A stretch of DNA of 64,000 nucleotides from Posidonia oceanica (Eukaryota; Streptophyta; Magnoliopsida; Alismatales; Posidoniaceae), in the NCBI GenBank assembly GCA_037176725.1, contig JAZBRS010000020.1, positions 83,832,001 to 83,896,000 on the forward strand, given 5' to 3'. Positions within the stretch are counted from its first letter, which is position 1; each line of letters starts with the position of its first letter. The position numbers and the translations under genes are program-made. Positions 1-8,530 of this stretch are shown in pieces. Under the pieces are notes generated by a model that did no database searches, had not been told where the DNA came from, and worked only from the letters and a program-made list of their open reading frames with translations.

Positions 1-39
1 GCAGAATTCATAGCATTCTTGAAGGAGTATGCAGATGTG
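1..39 (+). pseudogene. Tat-lineage pol fragment, left part of host element H
   Basis: The 39 bases read AEFIAFLKEYADV in one frame, the stretch just before the reverse transcriptase domain of the Tat polyproteins elsewhere in the window. The reading resumes in register at 28323 (FAWSYDDMVGLD) once E1 and one copy of its target duplication are removed. H was therefore in place before E1 inserted. Upstream gag lies outside the window. Confidence 0.9.
35..39. repeat. Left target-site duplication of E1 (ATGTG)
   Basis: ATGTG ends the left flank immediately before the E1 LTR terminus TGTAGCG and is repeated at 28323-28327 directly after the terminus GTCAACA. Removing E1 and one copy restores the H codons GAT GTG TTC GCT TGG. 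Confidence 0.95.
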
Positions 40-153
40 TGTAGCGATCCCGATCGGAATCAGGCTCGCTAATTAGCGGCGATTGGATCCGAGGAAGAGG
101 CTCAACTCGAAAACACTTAGAATCGAGGAGAAAAAGGGAAAGATAAGACAAAT

Positions 154-165
154 CAGAGTCGCCAC
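154..165 (-). promoter_or_regulatory. Internal copy of the first 12 nt of the PBS
   Basis: On the minus strand this reads GTGGCGACTCTG, identical to the first 12 nt of the PBS region beside the other LTR (21868-21879). It lies 114 bp inside the LTR end. The same word occurs at 21994-22005 (E1), 30035-30046 (E2), 33919-33930 and 55733-55744 (E3). It may be a fossil LTR/PBS junction or an extra primer-tRNA contact; the role is inference. Confidence 0.7.
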
Positions 166-340
166 CATGTCTATTAACGGGAGACAAGGAAAACCGGGGA
201 AATGCGTGAATTAACACGCAAAACCAAGAAAGAAATGCAAAGCAAAGCAATGCAAAGGAAAACAAATGCAAATGAATGTAAATGAGATGACTCTAGCCTA
301 GGATAGGGGCAATATGGTCATTGCGGGCCAGAAGACAGGG

Positions 341-391
341 CAAGGACTCCTGTTACGCGCGGGGAAGGTGTTAGGCACCCCCGACACGCCC
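341..391 (-). promoter_or_regulatory. Strongly conserved LTR motif with a small hairpin
   Basis: The core GGGGAAGGTGTTAGGCACCC contains GGTG/CACC around a TTAGG loop. The block recurs nearly unchanged in all five LTRs (22181, 30182, 34097 and 55922) although E2 is otherwise very different. I recall this stretch from Ogre/Tat-type LTRs of many plants. Its position near the element-sense LTR end suggests an R/U5 or polyadenylation role, which is inference. Confidence 0.65.
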
Positions 392-660
392 GAGAATCGG
401 TCTTTCTAGGCTTACGCTCGCATATGCAAGGAAATGCAGGATTGAATGCCTATGTGCCTATGAATGCCTAAATGAATGCTCAAGGAGTGCTCTAAGTGGG
501 AAAATGCAAGGCAGGGAAGTAAACGTGCTCTCTAAGTGCTCAGCTACGCTGTCCGTGTTCCGAACCAGGCGAAACCTAGCTCGTGAGAACTCCAGGCAGT
601 AAGCATCACAGCCCTATATGCAAATGCAAGTGAGAAAACAAAACAGCGGCAAAACCATGC

Positions 661-1760
661 AATGCGATCGGCATGCAAGAGAAAACGGCGCGAAACACGC
701 AAAACGAGGCGGGAAGCGAACAACGCACGCAAAACGATGCGAAAGAGCGAAACCGGTGCGCAAAACAAGCGAAAAAAAGTAAGGCGGCACGCAAAACGAG
801 ACAATAAAACAGAATGGTACGCAAAACGATGCGAAAAGAACGAAACCGGCACGCAAAGCAAGCGAAAAACAAGACGGACGCGAAACGAGGCAAGAAAGCA
901 GAATGGCACGCAAAACGGTGCGAAAAGAACGAAATCGGCGGGCAAAATGAGCGAAAAAGCAAGGCGGCACGCAAAACGAGACAACAAAACAGAATGGCAC
1001 GCAAAACAATGCAAAAAGAACGAAACCGGCACGCAAAGCAAGCGAAAAACAAGACGGGCGCGAAACGAGGCAAGAAAACAGAATGGCACGCAAAACGGTG
1101 CAAAAAGAACGAAATCGGCAGGCAAAATGAGCGAAAAAGCAAGACGGGCGCGAAACGAGGCAAGAAAGCAGAATGGCACGCAAAACGGTGCAAAAAGAAC
1201 GAAATCGGCGGGCAAAATGAGCGAAAAAGCAAGGCGGCACGCAAAACGAGACAACAAAACAGAATGGCACGCAAAACAATGCAAAAAGAACGAAACCGGC
1301 ACGCAAAGCAAGCGAAAAACAAGACGGCGCGCGAAACGAGGCAAGAAAACAGAATGGCACGCAAAACGGTGCAAAAAGAACGAAATCGGCAGGCAAAATG
1401 AGCGAAAAAGCAAGACGGGCGCGAAACGAGGCAAGAAAGCAGAATGGCACGCAAAACGGTGCAAAAAGAACGAAATCGGCAGGCAAAATGAGCGAAAAAG
1501 CAAGGCGGCACGCAAAACGAGACAACAAAACAGAATGGCACGCAAAACGACGCAAAAGGAACGAAACCGGCATGCAAAGCAAGCGAAAAACAAGACGGCA
1601 CGCAAAACGAGACAACAAAACAGAATGGCACGCAAAACGATGCAAAAAGATGATTACGAGCACGCGAAATGGTGCCGAAACAAGACGGGCGCGCAAAACG
1701 GTGCAAAAGCAAAGCAGGCACGCGAAACGGTGCCAAAACAGCGGAACAAAACCCCGGAAA
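661..1760. repeat. 90-bp higher-order tandem array in the LTR
   Basis: Starts fall every 90 bp (781, 871, 961, 1051, 1141, 1231, 1321, about 1412, 1502, 1592). Each 90-bp unit is three diverged monomers of about 29-32 bp built on the theme GGCACGCAAAACGGTGC plus an A/G-rich tail. Because 90 is divisible by three and the motif lacks stops, several frames stay open on both strands, including 371 codons on + (K/R-rich) and 363-429 codons on - (F/C/R-rich). Nothing suggests these are translated. Confidence 0.9.
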
Positions 1761-2514
1761 AGCTATGCGAATGCTAATGCAAGGAAAAAGATCAGAAGAA
1801 GACAAAGAGAGGTAAGACAGCGCGTGTGTGAGAACAGACGCTGTTCGGGGCCGCACAGAGCAGGTGTAAAGACCTGCAAAGGGGAGAGTGAGCAAACGGA
1901 GGGATTACCGCCTCTTTGTGACCGTTTCCCACTAAACCGCTCCACGGTGTGTCTCGCACGCTGCCCAAAGCTCGCGATGCGATCGGATCGTGGAAAAGGG
2001 GGAAGAAAGTCACATTAAGTGGCAAAACCAGGGAAAACACAACACAAAACACTCAAGAGTACGCGAAACGGGGATTGGAATTGATAGACAAGAAGGGGAG
2101 GTCCTATTCTACATGCTCAAAGAGACCGAAAGCGAAAACGAGGCAAACTATGCAAATGGCATGCGAAAGAATGCAGTGCAAAGGTTCAGGAGGGCATACC
2201 TGGAAATCCTGGGGTCTGATCTGAAATCTGCTTGGTCCATGCTGAAGAGCGCTTCGCTGCGGTCGCCTGGGCAGCTTGTTTGGGAAGATCCAACGGCCGG
2301 ATTGAAAGATATCGCAGCTTCAGGGCGGAAAGGCCAGAACAGGAGAGAAGAACAGACCTAGGTGTTCAGGAGGTCCTAGGGATGTGCAAAAGGGTCCTCC
2401 CAGGTGGATGGGAGCTGAGGGGGCTCTGGTGTGTGCGAAAGAAACTTAATGCAAAGCTACATGAATGCAAATGCATGCGAGATGCCAGAAAAGACAAGGA
2501 GGAAGACTTTTAGA

Positions 2515-3440
2515 AAAAAAAAAGGAGTTCAAGTGCTATTTTTAAAAAGAAAAGGGGCTTAAATGCAAATTTTTGAAAAGGATGGGGCTTACAGGCAGGG
2601 ATTCTGAGAACAGGAGGTGGCAGAGGGTAGTTTTGCAAAAAATAGGCTTCAGAACACAGCTTTTAAAAGTTGGTATGTATCAGAGGAGGTTTTGACAGCG
2701 AAGGACAAGCAAAAAGCAATTTTTTAAAACATGAGGGGCTAAAATGCAATTTTTCCAGAAAACAGGGTCCTGGGGAGTCTGAGAATGCAAGTGGAGGGTC
2801 TATATGCAATTTTGTAAGAATAGGAGCTAAGATGCAACTTTAGGGGCAAAACGGTCTTTTTACATGACTTTAAGGGGATGCAAGGACCTATATGTCATTT
2901 TTAAATCATGCAAGGGTCAAGTATGCAATTTTAGATGCAAAATGTGTTCTGAAATCACTGACCATGGACTGACATGCAATTTTTGAAAATGCAAGGTTGA
3001 AAATGCAATGCAATAAGCTAAGATGCATGCAAAATGATCATTATGCATTTAAAATGGACCTAGATGCAAAAAAGAAAAATCAGAGGGGCAAACATGCAAT
3101 ACAGTAAGCAAACAATTTAAATTAAGACCTAGGTTCTACATTACAATGGATCAGACAGCAAAAATGGAAAAAACAGGGATATAGAATGCAATACAATAAG
3201 GCAAACTATGCATATTAAGATTACATGAACTACTGTAGGACCTGGATGCAAATATTGAAAGCATAGGGGCTGAAACGAAATTTTTTATAACTAGCGAACA
3301 CAGTAAGTGGACTTTCATGCAAATATTGAAAACTATAAACAGATCCTGCAATTTAACATGGTTTTAAATCAGAATAACATAAGTTTTAACATGCTTTGGA
3401 CCTAAATGCAATAATCAGAAACTTAAACAAAAGAAATGCA
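2515..3440. repeat. Degenerate interspersed ATGCAATTTT repeats
   Basis: Words of the form GGGNCTNNATGCAATTTT followed by A-rich DNA recur about every 30-50 bp with a loosely conserved spacer. The corresponding region of the E3 LTRs (about 35690-36620 and 57515-58450) has the same texture. No gene is seen. Confidence 0.75.
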
Positions 3441-3489
3441 ATGTAAGAAATTACCTAAGTTAACAAAAGAAAAAAAAGAAAGGAAGGAC

Positions 3490-4080
3490 TTACAGTGGAG
3501 GAGGCCGAACCTCGCCGGCGATTCCTCCAGGCCGGTGGAGGAGGGGTGACGCGAGGCGGCGGCAGGCGGGGGGGAAGCTGCGGGGTGCGACGGAGGCGAG
3601 GAGGGGCACGGCGGTGCGTCGGAGACGCGCGGGATGGCTGCTGTCCTTGCAGCTCCGGCGACCGGTGCCGGAGAAGAAGGTAACTCCGGCGAGTCTTTGC
3701 GGGCAGCACAGGTGACGAAACGCCTCGGGGAAAAGCCGAGGAGCAAGAGGGCGACGAGGGGAATCCGGGGGAAGTTTGCCTCGGCCCTTTCGCATGCCGG
3801 AACAGCCCACCCACCTGGGTGGGTTTCGGCCGGCCGGAGAAGAGTGGGGACGGCGGGGGACGGCGGCTGCTGGTGCGGGGGCGGTTCGGGGGCGTCGCCG
3901 GAGGTCCAAGGAAGATGACGGAGTAATCAGAAGCGCGTTCTACAGCCCGGGGCGAGATCTGGTTCAGTGGAGGCTCAACTGTGAAGGCCGAGGTGGGTGC
4001 GGCGTTGTGCGGCGCTCCAAGGCGAGGCGAAGGCACGGGCGGCTAGGTGGTTGTTCGGGGAGTGCGTGGGAGGAAACGGA
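3490..4080. other. GC-rich block inside the E1 LTR
   Basis: A sharp rise in G+C, rich in GGCGG/CCGCC words, follows the AT-rich ATGCAATTTT region. Overlapping open frames occur on both strands with proline/arginine-rich composition typical of GC bias, so I do not call a gene. E3 has a comparable block (36700-37230, 58520-59060). In element sense it could be promoter-proximal, which is inference. Confidence 0.5.
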
Positions 4081-4589
4081 AGTGAATTTCACTGAGTGTA
4101 GAGGAAGTTATGGGAGTTTGAAGTTTTTGGCAAAAATGAGGACCCAAGTGTTTGTAGTGGACTGTGAGGAGTGTGGGAGGTTTTAGGACGCGATCTTGGG
4201 TGGCTTGGGAAGGTGGTTGCTTGGTGAGTCTGATGGCAAAGTTCTGGGATTTTAGGAGGCTCGTGGTGGTGGATTTGCAATGAGGAAGGTCGGCAAGATG
4301 GTGTTGGGTGCTGAAGAGTTTGGAGCTTGATTCCGGGAAGGTTTGAAGGTGTTTTTCAGTTCTGGAAGAAGGGTGAGGGAGCTGGGAGTTTGGTCTTTCC
4401 AGGTATGAGCCAAAAAAGTTCGGTTGTGAAGGAAATGAAGCCCCTTTTATCTCCTCTCTCCCTACTGAAATTCAATGGTTTTTGGTCAAGGGGATGGGTT
4501 TCTGCCATCTTTGGCAGAGCATGGAGGGGGTTGCTGGTGTGGGTCGTCGGCCACAGGGTATGGGAGTGATGGAGGGGAGTCTTGGGTGT

Positions 4590-5960
4590 CAGGTGGAGGT
4601 TTGAAAAAAGAAAAACCAATGAGGGAGAGGTCTGTCGTTTCTGTGAGAAGAGGAGAAGAAGAGAGGAAGAAGAAGAAGAAGGGAAGGAGGGAAAGAGGAG
4701 GGGAAGTGCATGGGCCGTGGGTTGTGGGCTTGAGCACAGTAAAAGAAAAGAAAAGAAAATGAAGGGGAGGAAGAGAGGAATGAGAAGTGGGAAAGAAAAT
4801 AAGGAAGAAGAAGAAAGGAAGAGAAAGGAAATAAAATTAGAAGAAGAAAAATAAATTAAAAATAAGTAAAAATACTAGAAAAGTTGTGTTGTGAGTTAGG
4901 ATTTTAATTAGATTTTTAGTGACTGTTTTTAGGTTAATTAGTGTGTTTTGGGCTTGATTAGGGTTTTAGGGTTTTGGTTTTGCTTTTAATTAGTTTTTAC
5001 TTGATTAAGTGTTTGTTAAATCTTTTTAAATTGTTTTAAAAAATCGTGTTTTTCTTGTTGAGCATTTTAGGATATTGATTAGGATTTTTTAGGATTTATT
5101 TTTCATATTAATTAGGATTGTTTTTAAGTTTTAGTCTTCTTAGGGTTTTTCTTTCCTAAGTCTTTTGGATTAGGTTTTTTAATTTTTATTTGCTGATTTT
5201 TCTGGATGTTTTTTTTTTAATTAGGTTTCTCTTGTTTGATTAAGAGTCTTCAAGTCTTTTGATGTGTTCTTCATTCTTTTTAATTGAGTTCTCAAATTGT
5301 TTTTCTTAGGTTTGTTAAGTTAAGCTTTTTCTTTCATTAATTACTTATCTTAGTGTTCTTAATTGTTTCACTTCTCTTTTAGGGTTTATTTTTTAATTCT
5401 TTTGGTAGGGTTTTTACTTTTGGTGAGTCTTGATTTTGTTTTAGTTTTTTTTCTAGATTTTTCAGTATTTTATTTTGGTTTGTTTCGCATTTTTTAGTTT
5501 GCATGCTTGATTTTCTTTTTAGCTTGATTTAGCTAAGTTTAAGTTTTTGATTGCTTGCTTAATGTTTTTTAATTGTTTTTCTTAGAGTTCTGGTTTGTCT
5601 CTTTTATGTTTTGGAATTTTATGGATTTTTAGGGGTTTTTATGGGTTTTTGCAAAAGAAAGAAAAGGAAAAGAGAAGGAGGAAGAAAATGGAAAAAGGGA
5701 GAAATAAAAGGGAAAGAGATGAGTTGGAGGGAAATGATTTTTTAAAATTCAGAGAAAATGCTAAAAATAAAATAAAAATAGGAATAAGATAGAGAAGGGA
5801 TAGAAGCACAAAGGGGGCCCACAGCCAGGCCAGGGAAAGGGCAAGAAGGGGATGAAAAGGGAGATGATAATCAGGAGAGAGAGAGGAGAGAGAAAACGAT
5901 AATTCTGGAGAGAGAAAACGATAATTTGGGTGAAAGGAAGGCTTAGAGGTCTCAGAATGG
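4590..5960. repeat. Purine-rich and T-rich low-complexity LTR segment
   Basis: About 250 bp of nearly pure A/G on the plus strand (4600-4860) is followed by about 780 bp of T-rich DNA with TTAG and GGTTTT words (4861-5640) and another purine-rich patch (5650-5950). The same succession occurs in the E3 LTRs (38090-39460, 59890-61290). No coding potential is seen. Confidence 0.7.
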
Positions 5961-6464
5961 GGTGAAAATTGGCGAGCGGGTAGTCTAGGGCTTAAGGTAT
6001 TCGGTCTAAGGTTTTGGTTTGATTCTAAGAAGGTTTTGGAGGGGTTTCAAGGTGTAGAAAAAGGGGAAATTCACCTAGGTTTTCTAGGGTTTTTGGGAAT
6101 GGGTTAGGTTTAGAAATTTCTAGGTTCTAGAGTAGGTTTGTTGAGTGGGTGTTGGTGGATTTTCCTATGGATTTTGGTCAAGTTTTGAGCTCGGGAAGAG
6201 GGGTAAAGGCTTAGGTCAAGTTGGCTGGTTTTGAAGGGTAGAAAGGAGGGTCAGGGTTTGGTTTTGGCTTGGGTTTTGGATGGTTTCAGGGTTAGGTTTT
6301 GGGACGGTTCCAGGGTAAGGTTTTGGGGTTAGAAAATGGGTGTGGTTCTAGGTTTGGCTTTGAGGTTTGAGCTGGAGTTTTGATTTGGGAAGAAGGATGA
6401 AGAGAAATGTGCGATTTTGGGTTTTTCCTAGCCGCCAGAGAGATCTGCCGATTCAGCCTTGTCG

Positions 6465-6548
6465 AAATGGGGTGTCAACAGATGCCCCTCCCTGAGCGAG
6501 GTCAAGGGGACCGAGACCGCTGCTCAGGGTTGACAAGACACCCCATTT
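6465..6548. promoter_or_regulatory. Nested inverted repeat spanning LTR edge and PPT
   Basis: AAATGGGGTGTC at the LTR edge (6465-6476) is perfectly complementary to GACACCCCATTT at 6537-6548. Inside it, CCCTGAGC (6490-6497) pairs with GCTCAGGG (6522-6529). In element sense the PPT sits at the edge of this fold. The outer pair recurs in E2 and E3; the inner pair is intact in E2 and degraded in E3. Confidence 0.7.
6481..6493 (-). promoter_or_regulatory. Polypurine tract of E1
   Basis: On the minus strand AGGGAGGGGCATC directly precedes the LTR start TGTTGACACC. A purine run ending at the LTR is where Ty3 elements prime plus-strand DNA. The same 13 nt occupy the same place in E3 (39855-39867). 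No purine run abuts the other E1 LTR, which fixes polarity. Confidence 0.85.
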
Positions 6549-6775
6549 GACCGGAGGGCCAAAAGATTCGCTATTGGCGTGAGTTACTTATTCGGCGGAT
6601 GCACCGAACATCGTAGCCCATTGCCGCAGTGCAAGATGTAGGTGTAGATGGATGAATGTGCAGTGTGTAAATGTAAATGGTATGCTTATGCTAAAGCTTA
6701 CTGCGCTGTACTCCTCTGGGGGAAAGCGAGATGGTGCATGCACGCGGGAGGGTGGAAAATGCAATGCAAGAGCAG

Positions 6776-6950
6776 AAATAAAGTACTGAAAGTAAAGTGC
6801 TGAAAGGAAATTACTGGAAGTAAAGTGCTTGTAAAGAAAGTGCTCGATGTAAAGGCTGAATGTAAAGGCTGAATGTAAAGGTGCTGAAAAGTAAAGATGC
6901 TGAAAAGTAAAGATGCTGGAAAGTAAAGTGCTGAGAAGTAAATATGCTGT
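6776..6950. repeat. Short degenerate tandem repeat (AAGTAAAGTGCTGAAA type)
   Basis: About ten imperfect copies of a 14-17 bp word built on GTAAAG(T/A)(G/T)GCTGAAA lie in the noncoding stretch between PPT and tRNA-like sequence. No homologous run was seen at the same place in E2 or E3. Confidence 0.65.
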
Positions 6951-7149
6951 GGATGTGCATGCGGTGGCGGGCGCGGGCCCGGGAGAGCGAAATGCGGAAG
7001 CTGGTGTAAGGACCACAGAGGAGTAGTAGCGCAATAAGGGTGCAATGTTATGCAATGTTATGCAGTGGAATGCAGGGTATAAACAGCGGATCGCTGGGCA
7101 TACGGAACCAGGAAGACGATCCCAAGGCCGCATACTACTGCGAGTATCA

Positions 7150-7250
7150 TCCAAAGCCGGCAAGCTGCGAAAGTCTTGCGGGTGCCGAGGATGATACCTT
7201 AGGCAATACACGAGCCAGGGGTTCGATTCCCAAGCACGCCATGTCCATGC
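7150..7250 (+). other. tRNA-like sequence with perfect Pol III B-box word
   Basis: GGTTCGATTCC at 7220-7230 matches the B-box consensus, and TGCCGAGGAT at 7183 resembles an A box 37 nt upstream, somewhat closer than in a standard tRNA. Two diverged copies lie in E2 (32685-32790 and 32950-33055). No full cloverleaf can be drawn, so I call it tRNA-derived or tRNA-like, not a tRNA gene. Confidence 0.45.
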
Positions 7251-7669
7251 AATGGTGAAATGCAATACTAGGACTGACTCTACAGAGGACACAATGAAGC
7301 TATATGATGTCATGCAATGCGAATGCTGATGATATGCCATGATATGCAACAGAATGCTATTAAACTACGACGAAATGAGGTGATAAGTTAACGGACTTAT
7401 CGCCGGATGGTTAGGGCCATCAGCCTACTGAAAAGTTGACGGACTCACCACCGGATAGTTAGGGGGTATCGGCCCGTTGAAGAGTTGACGGACTCATCGC
7501 CGGATAGTTAGGGCTATCAGCCCGCTGAGGAGTTAACGGACTCATCACCGGATAGTTAGGGCTATCAGCCCGAGTGAGGGTGGAAAGGGGGCGGGATACC
7601 GAGCCAGGCAGAGGCCCAGAGATGCTCCCGCGACAGTTGGGGATGTCAGCCCAATGCAGATGGAAGGGG

Positions 7670-7722
7670 GATACCAAGGGGCAGCAAAAAAGATGCCCCT
7701 GGTATCAGGATGATACCAGGGG
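7670..7722. promoter_or_regulatory. Three-segment alternative-hairpin module, copy 1
   Basis: Segment 1 (GATACCAAGGGGCA, 7670-7683) can pair with segment 2 (TGCCCCTGGTATC, 7694-7706) with one bulge. Segment 2 can instead pair perfectly over 11 bp with segment 3 (GATACCAGGGG, 7712-7722) around a 5-nt loop. The two folds exclude each other. The module recurs at 7855, 33468 (E2) and 43205 (E3). Confidence 0.7.
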
Positions 7723-7854
7723 TCAGCCGAAGCGCCCCTGGCACCGAAATGCGAGGATGGATAGATGAATGGATGATAGGTTGACGAACCTATCGCCGGG
7801 CAGTTAGGGGTGCCAGCTCGCTGGGGACTCAGCTGGGGATGACCAGCTGGGGAC

Positions 7855-7906
7855 GATACCACAAGGCAGCCAAAAGATGCCCCTGGTATCAGGATGATAC
7901 CAGGGG
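7855..7906. promoter_or_regulatory. Three-segment alternative-hairpin module, copy 2
   Basis: This is a second copy about 185 bp downstream of the first. The 11-bp segment 2/3 hairpin is perfect (7880-7890 with 7896-7906), but segment 1 (7855-7868) has drifted and would pair poorly. Confidence 0.6.
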
Positions 7907-8010
7907 ACGGCCGAAGCGCCCCTGGCACCAGGATGCAAAGATAGATGAGTGAGCGGATGGATGATGGGTTGACGAACCCATCGCCGAGCAGTTAGGGGTG
8001 CCAGCCCGGG

Positions 8011-8530
8011 TGCAAAGAATGAGGGATGCAGGCGGACATATAGAAAACCAGGAAACCCCCCGTGGTGGGTGTGCAATGGTCTCAGCGCGGGCATGCTTCG
8101 TAGCGTCATGAGGTGACAAACGAGGGACATGCCGTTCATCCAGGACCTACCCAACGTGGTGGGCGGAAAAACGCAGAGCCTCTGAGCGAGGTCAGGCAAA
8201 AGTGCTCATCCTTGACTCCGGTTTTCGAAAACAGAGAGGAAAGAAGGTGATAGTATCTTACAGCATGCATTTTTTGGTGGCTTTGGACTCAAAGCGACTG
8301 CCAAGAGGGTGCTTCTGCACTTCCTGACTCAGGAGACTCGGTCCTCGAGCAACGCCATGCCGAGTTGTGGTCGGTGGCTCTCTTTCTCACTCTTGGCTCA
8401 GGATGAGGCTTTGGCTTTGCAGAGAATAGCCTTTGGCTGCAGGTAGGTAGCAGAAGCGTTGGATGCAGCCTCACAGTCTCCGTCTTAATTCCTCGGGGAC
8501 CGACTACCGCTTTTGACGCTCACAGGATAA
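8011..8530. other. Conserved noncoding block shared with E2
   Basis: No gene is seen. The stretch is clearly homologous to E2 at about 61770-62280 in the same relation to the hairpin array and PPT, including GAGCCTCTGAGCGAGGTCAG and GGGACCGACTACCGCT. E3 lacks it. Since E2 carries it on the PPT side, I take 8530 as the approximate left breakpoint of the E1 inversion. Confidence 0.55.

Larger units (their letters stand above)
40..6480 (-). repeat. E1 left LTR (3' LTR by polarity), 6.44 kb
   Basis: It begins TGTAGCGATC and ends GGTGTCAACA on the plus strand, so in element sense it runs 6480 to 40. Left to right it holds the conserved LTR-end motifs (40-400), a 90-bp higher-order tandem array (about 661-1760), a region with reiterated ATGCAATTTT words (2515-3440), a GC-rich block (3490-4080), purine-rich and T-rich low-complexity DNA (4590-5960), and a conserved terminal 500 bp. 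It is almost identical to 21880-28322. The long open frames in it are by-products of stop-free repeats, and I find no credible protein in it. Confidence 0.92.
7375..8010. repeat. Tandem hairpin array m1 of E1
   Basis: Units carry two adjacent palindromes. The first is GATAAG-TTAACGGA-CTTATC (7382-7401) or variants such as GATAGGTT-GACG-AACCTATC (7775-7794) and GATGGGTT-GACG-AACCCATC (7963-7982). The second is of type GATAG-TTAGGG-CTATC. Stem changes are compensated on the other arm. The array lies between PPT and the conserved block. Confidence 0.85.

Noticed and set aside
661..1760. CRISPR-like array: about 30-bp repeats each with a short palindrome
   Set aside because: Units are contiguous without unique spacers, the array is inside a plant retrotransposon LTR, and it is duplicated in both LTRs. 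It is a tandem repeat.
544..1895. Large minus-strand ORFs of 360-429 codons (F/C/R-rich) and plus-strand K/R-rich ORFs in the LTR
   Set aside because: They come from a stop-free 90-bp tandem repeat that keeps several frames open at once on both strands. No domain or non-repetitive core.
3455..4036. Proline/arginine-rich ORFs in the GC-rich LTR block
   Set aside because: Overlapping open frames on both strands in GC-rich DNA, not conserved as protein in the E3 LTR.
7150..7250. Functional tRNA gene
   Set aside because: Only the B-box word is perfect; stems of acceptor and anticodon arms cannot be formed and the A-to-B spacing is short.
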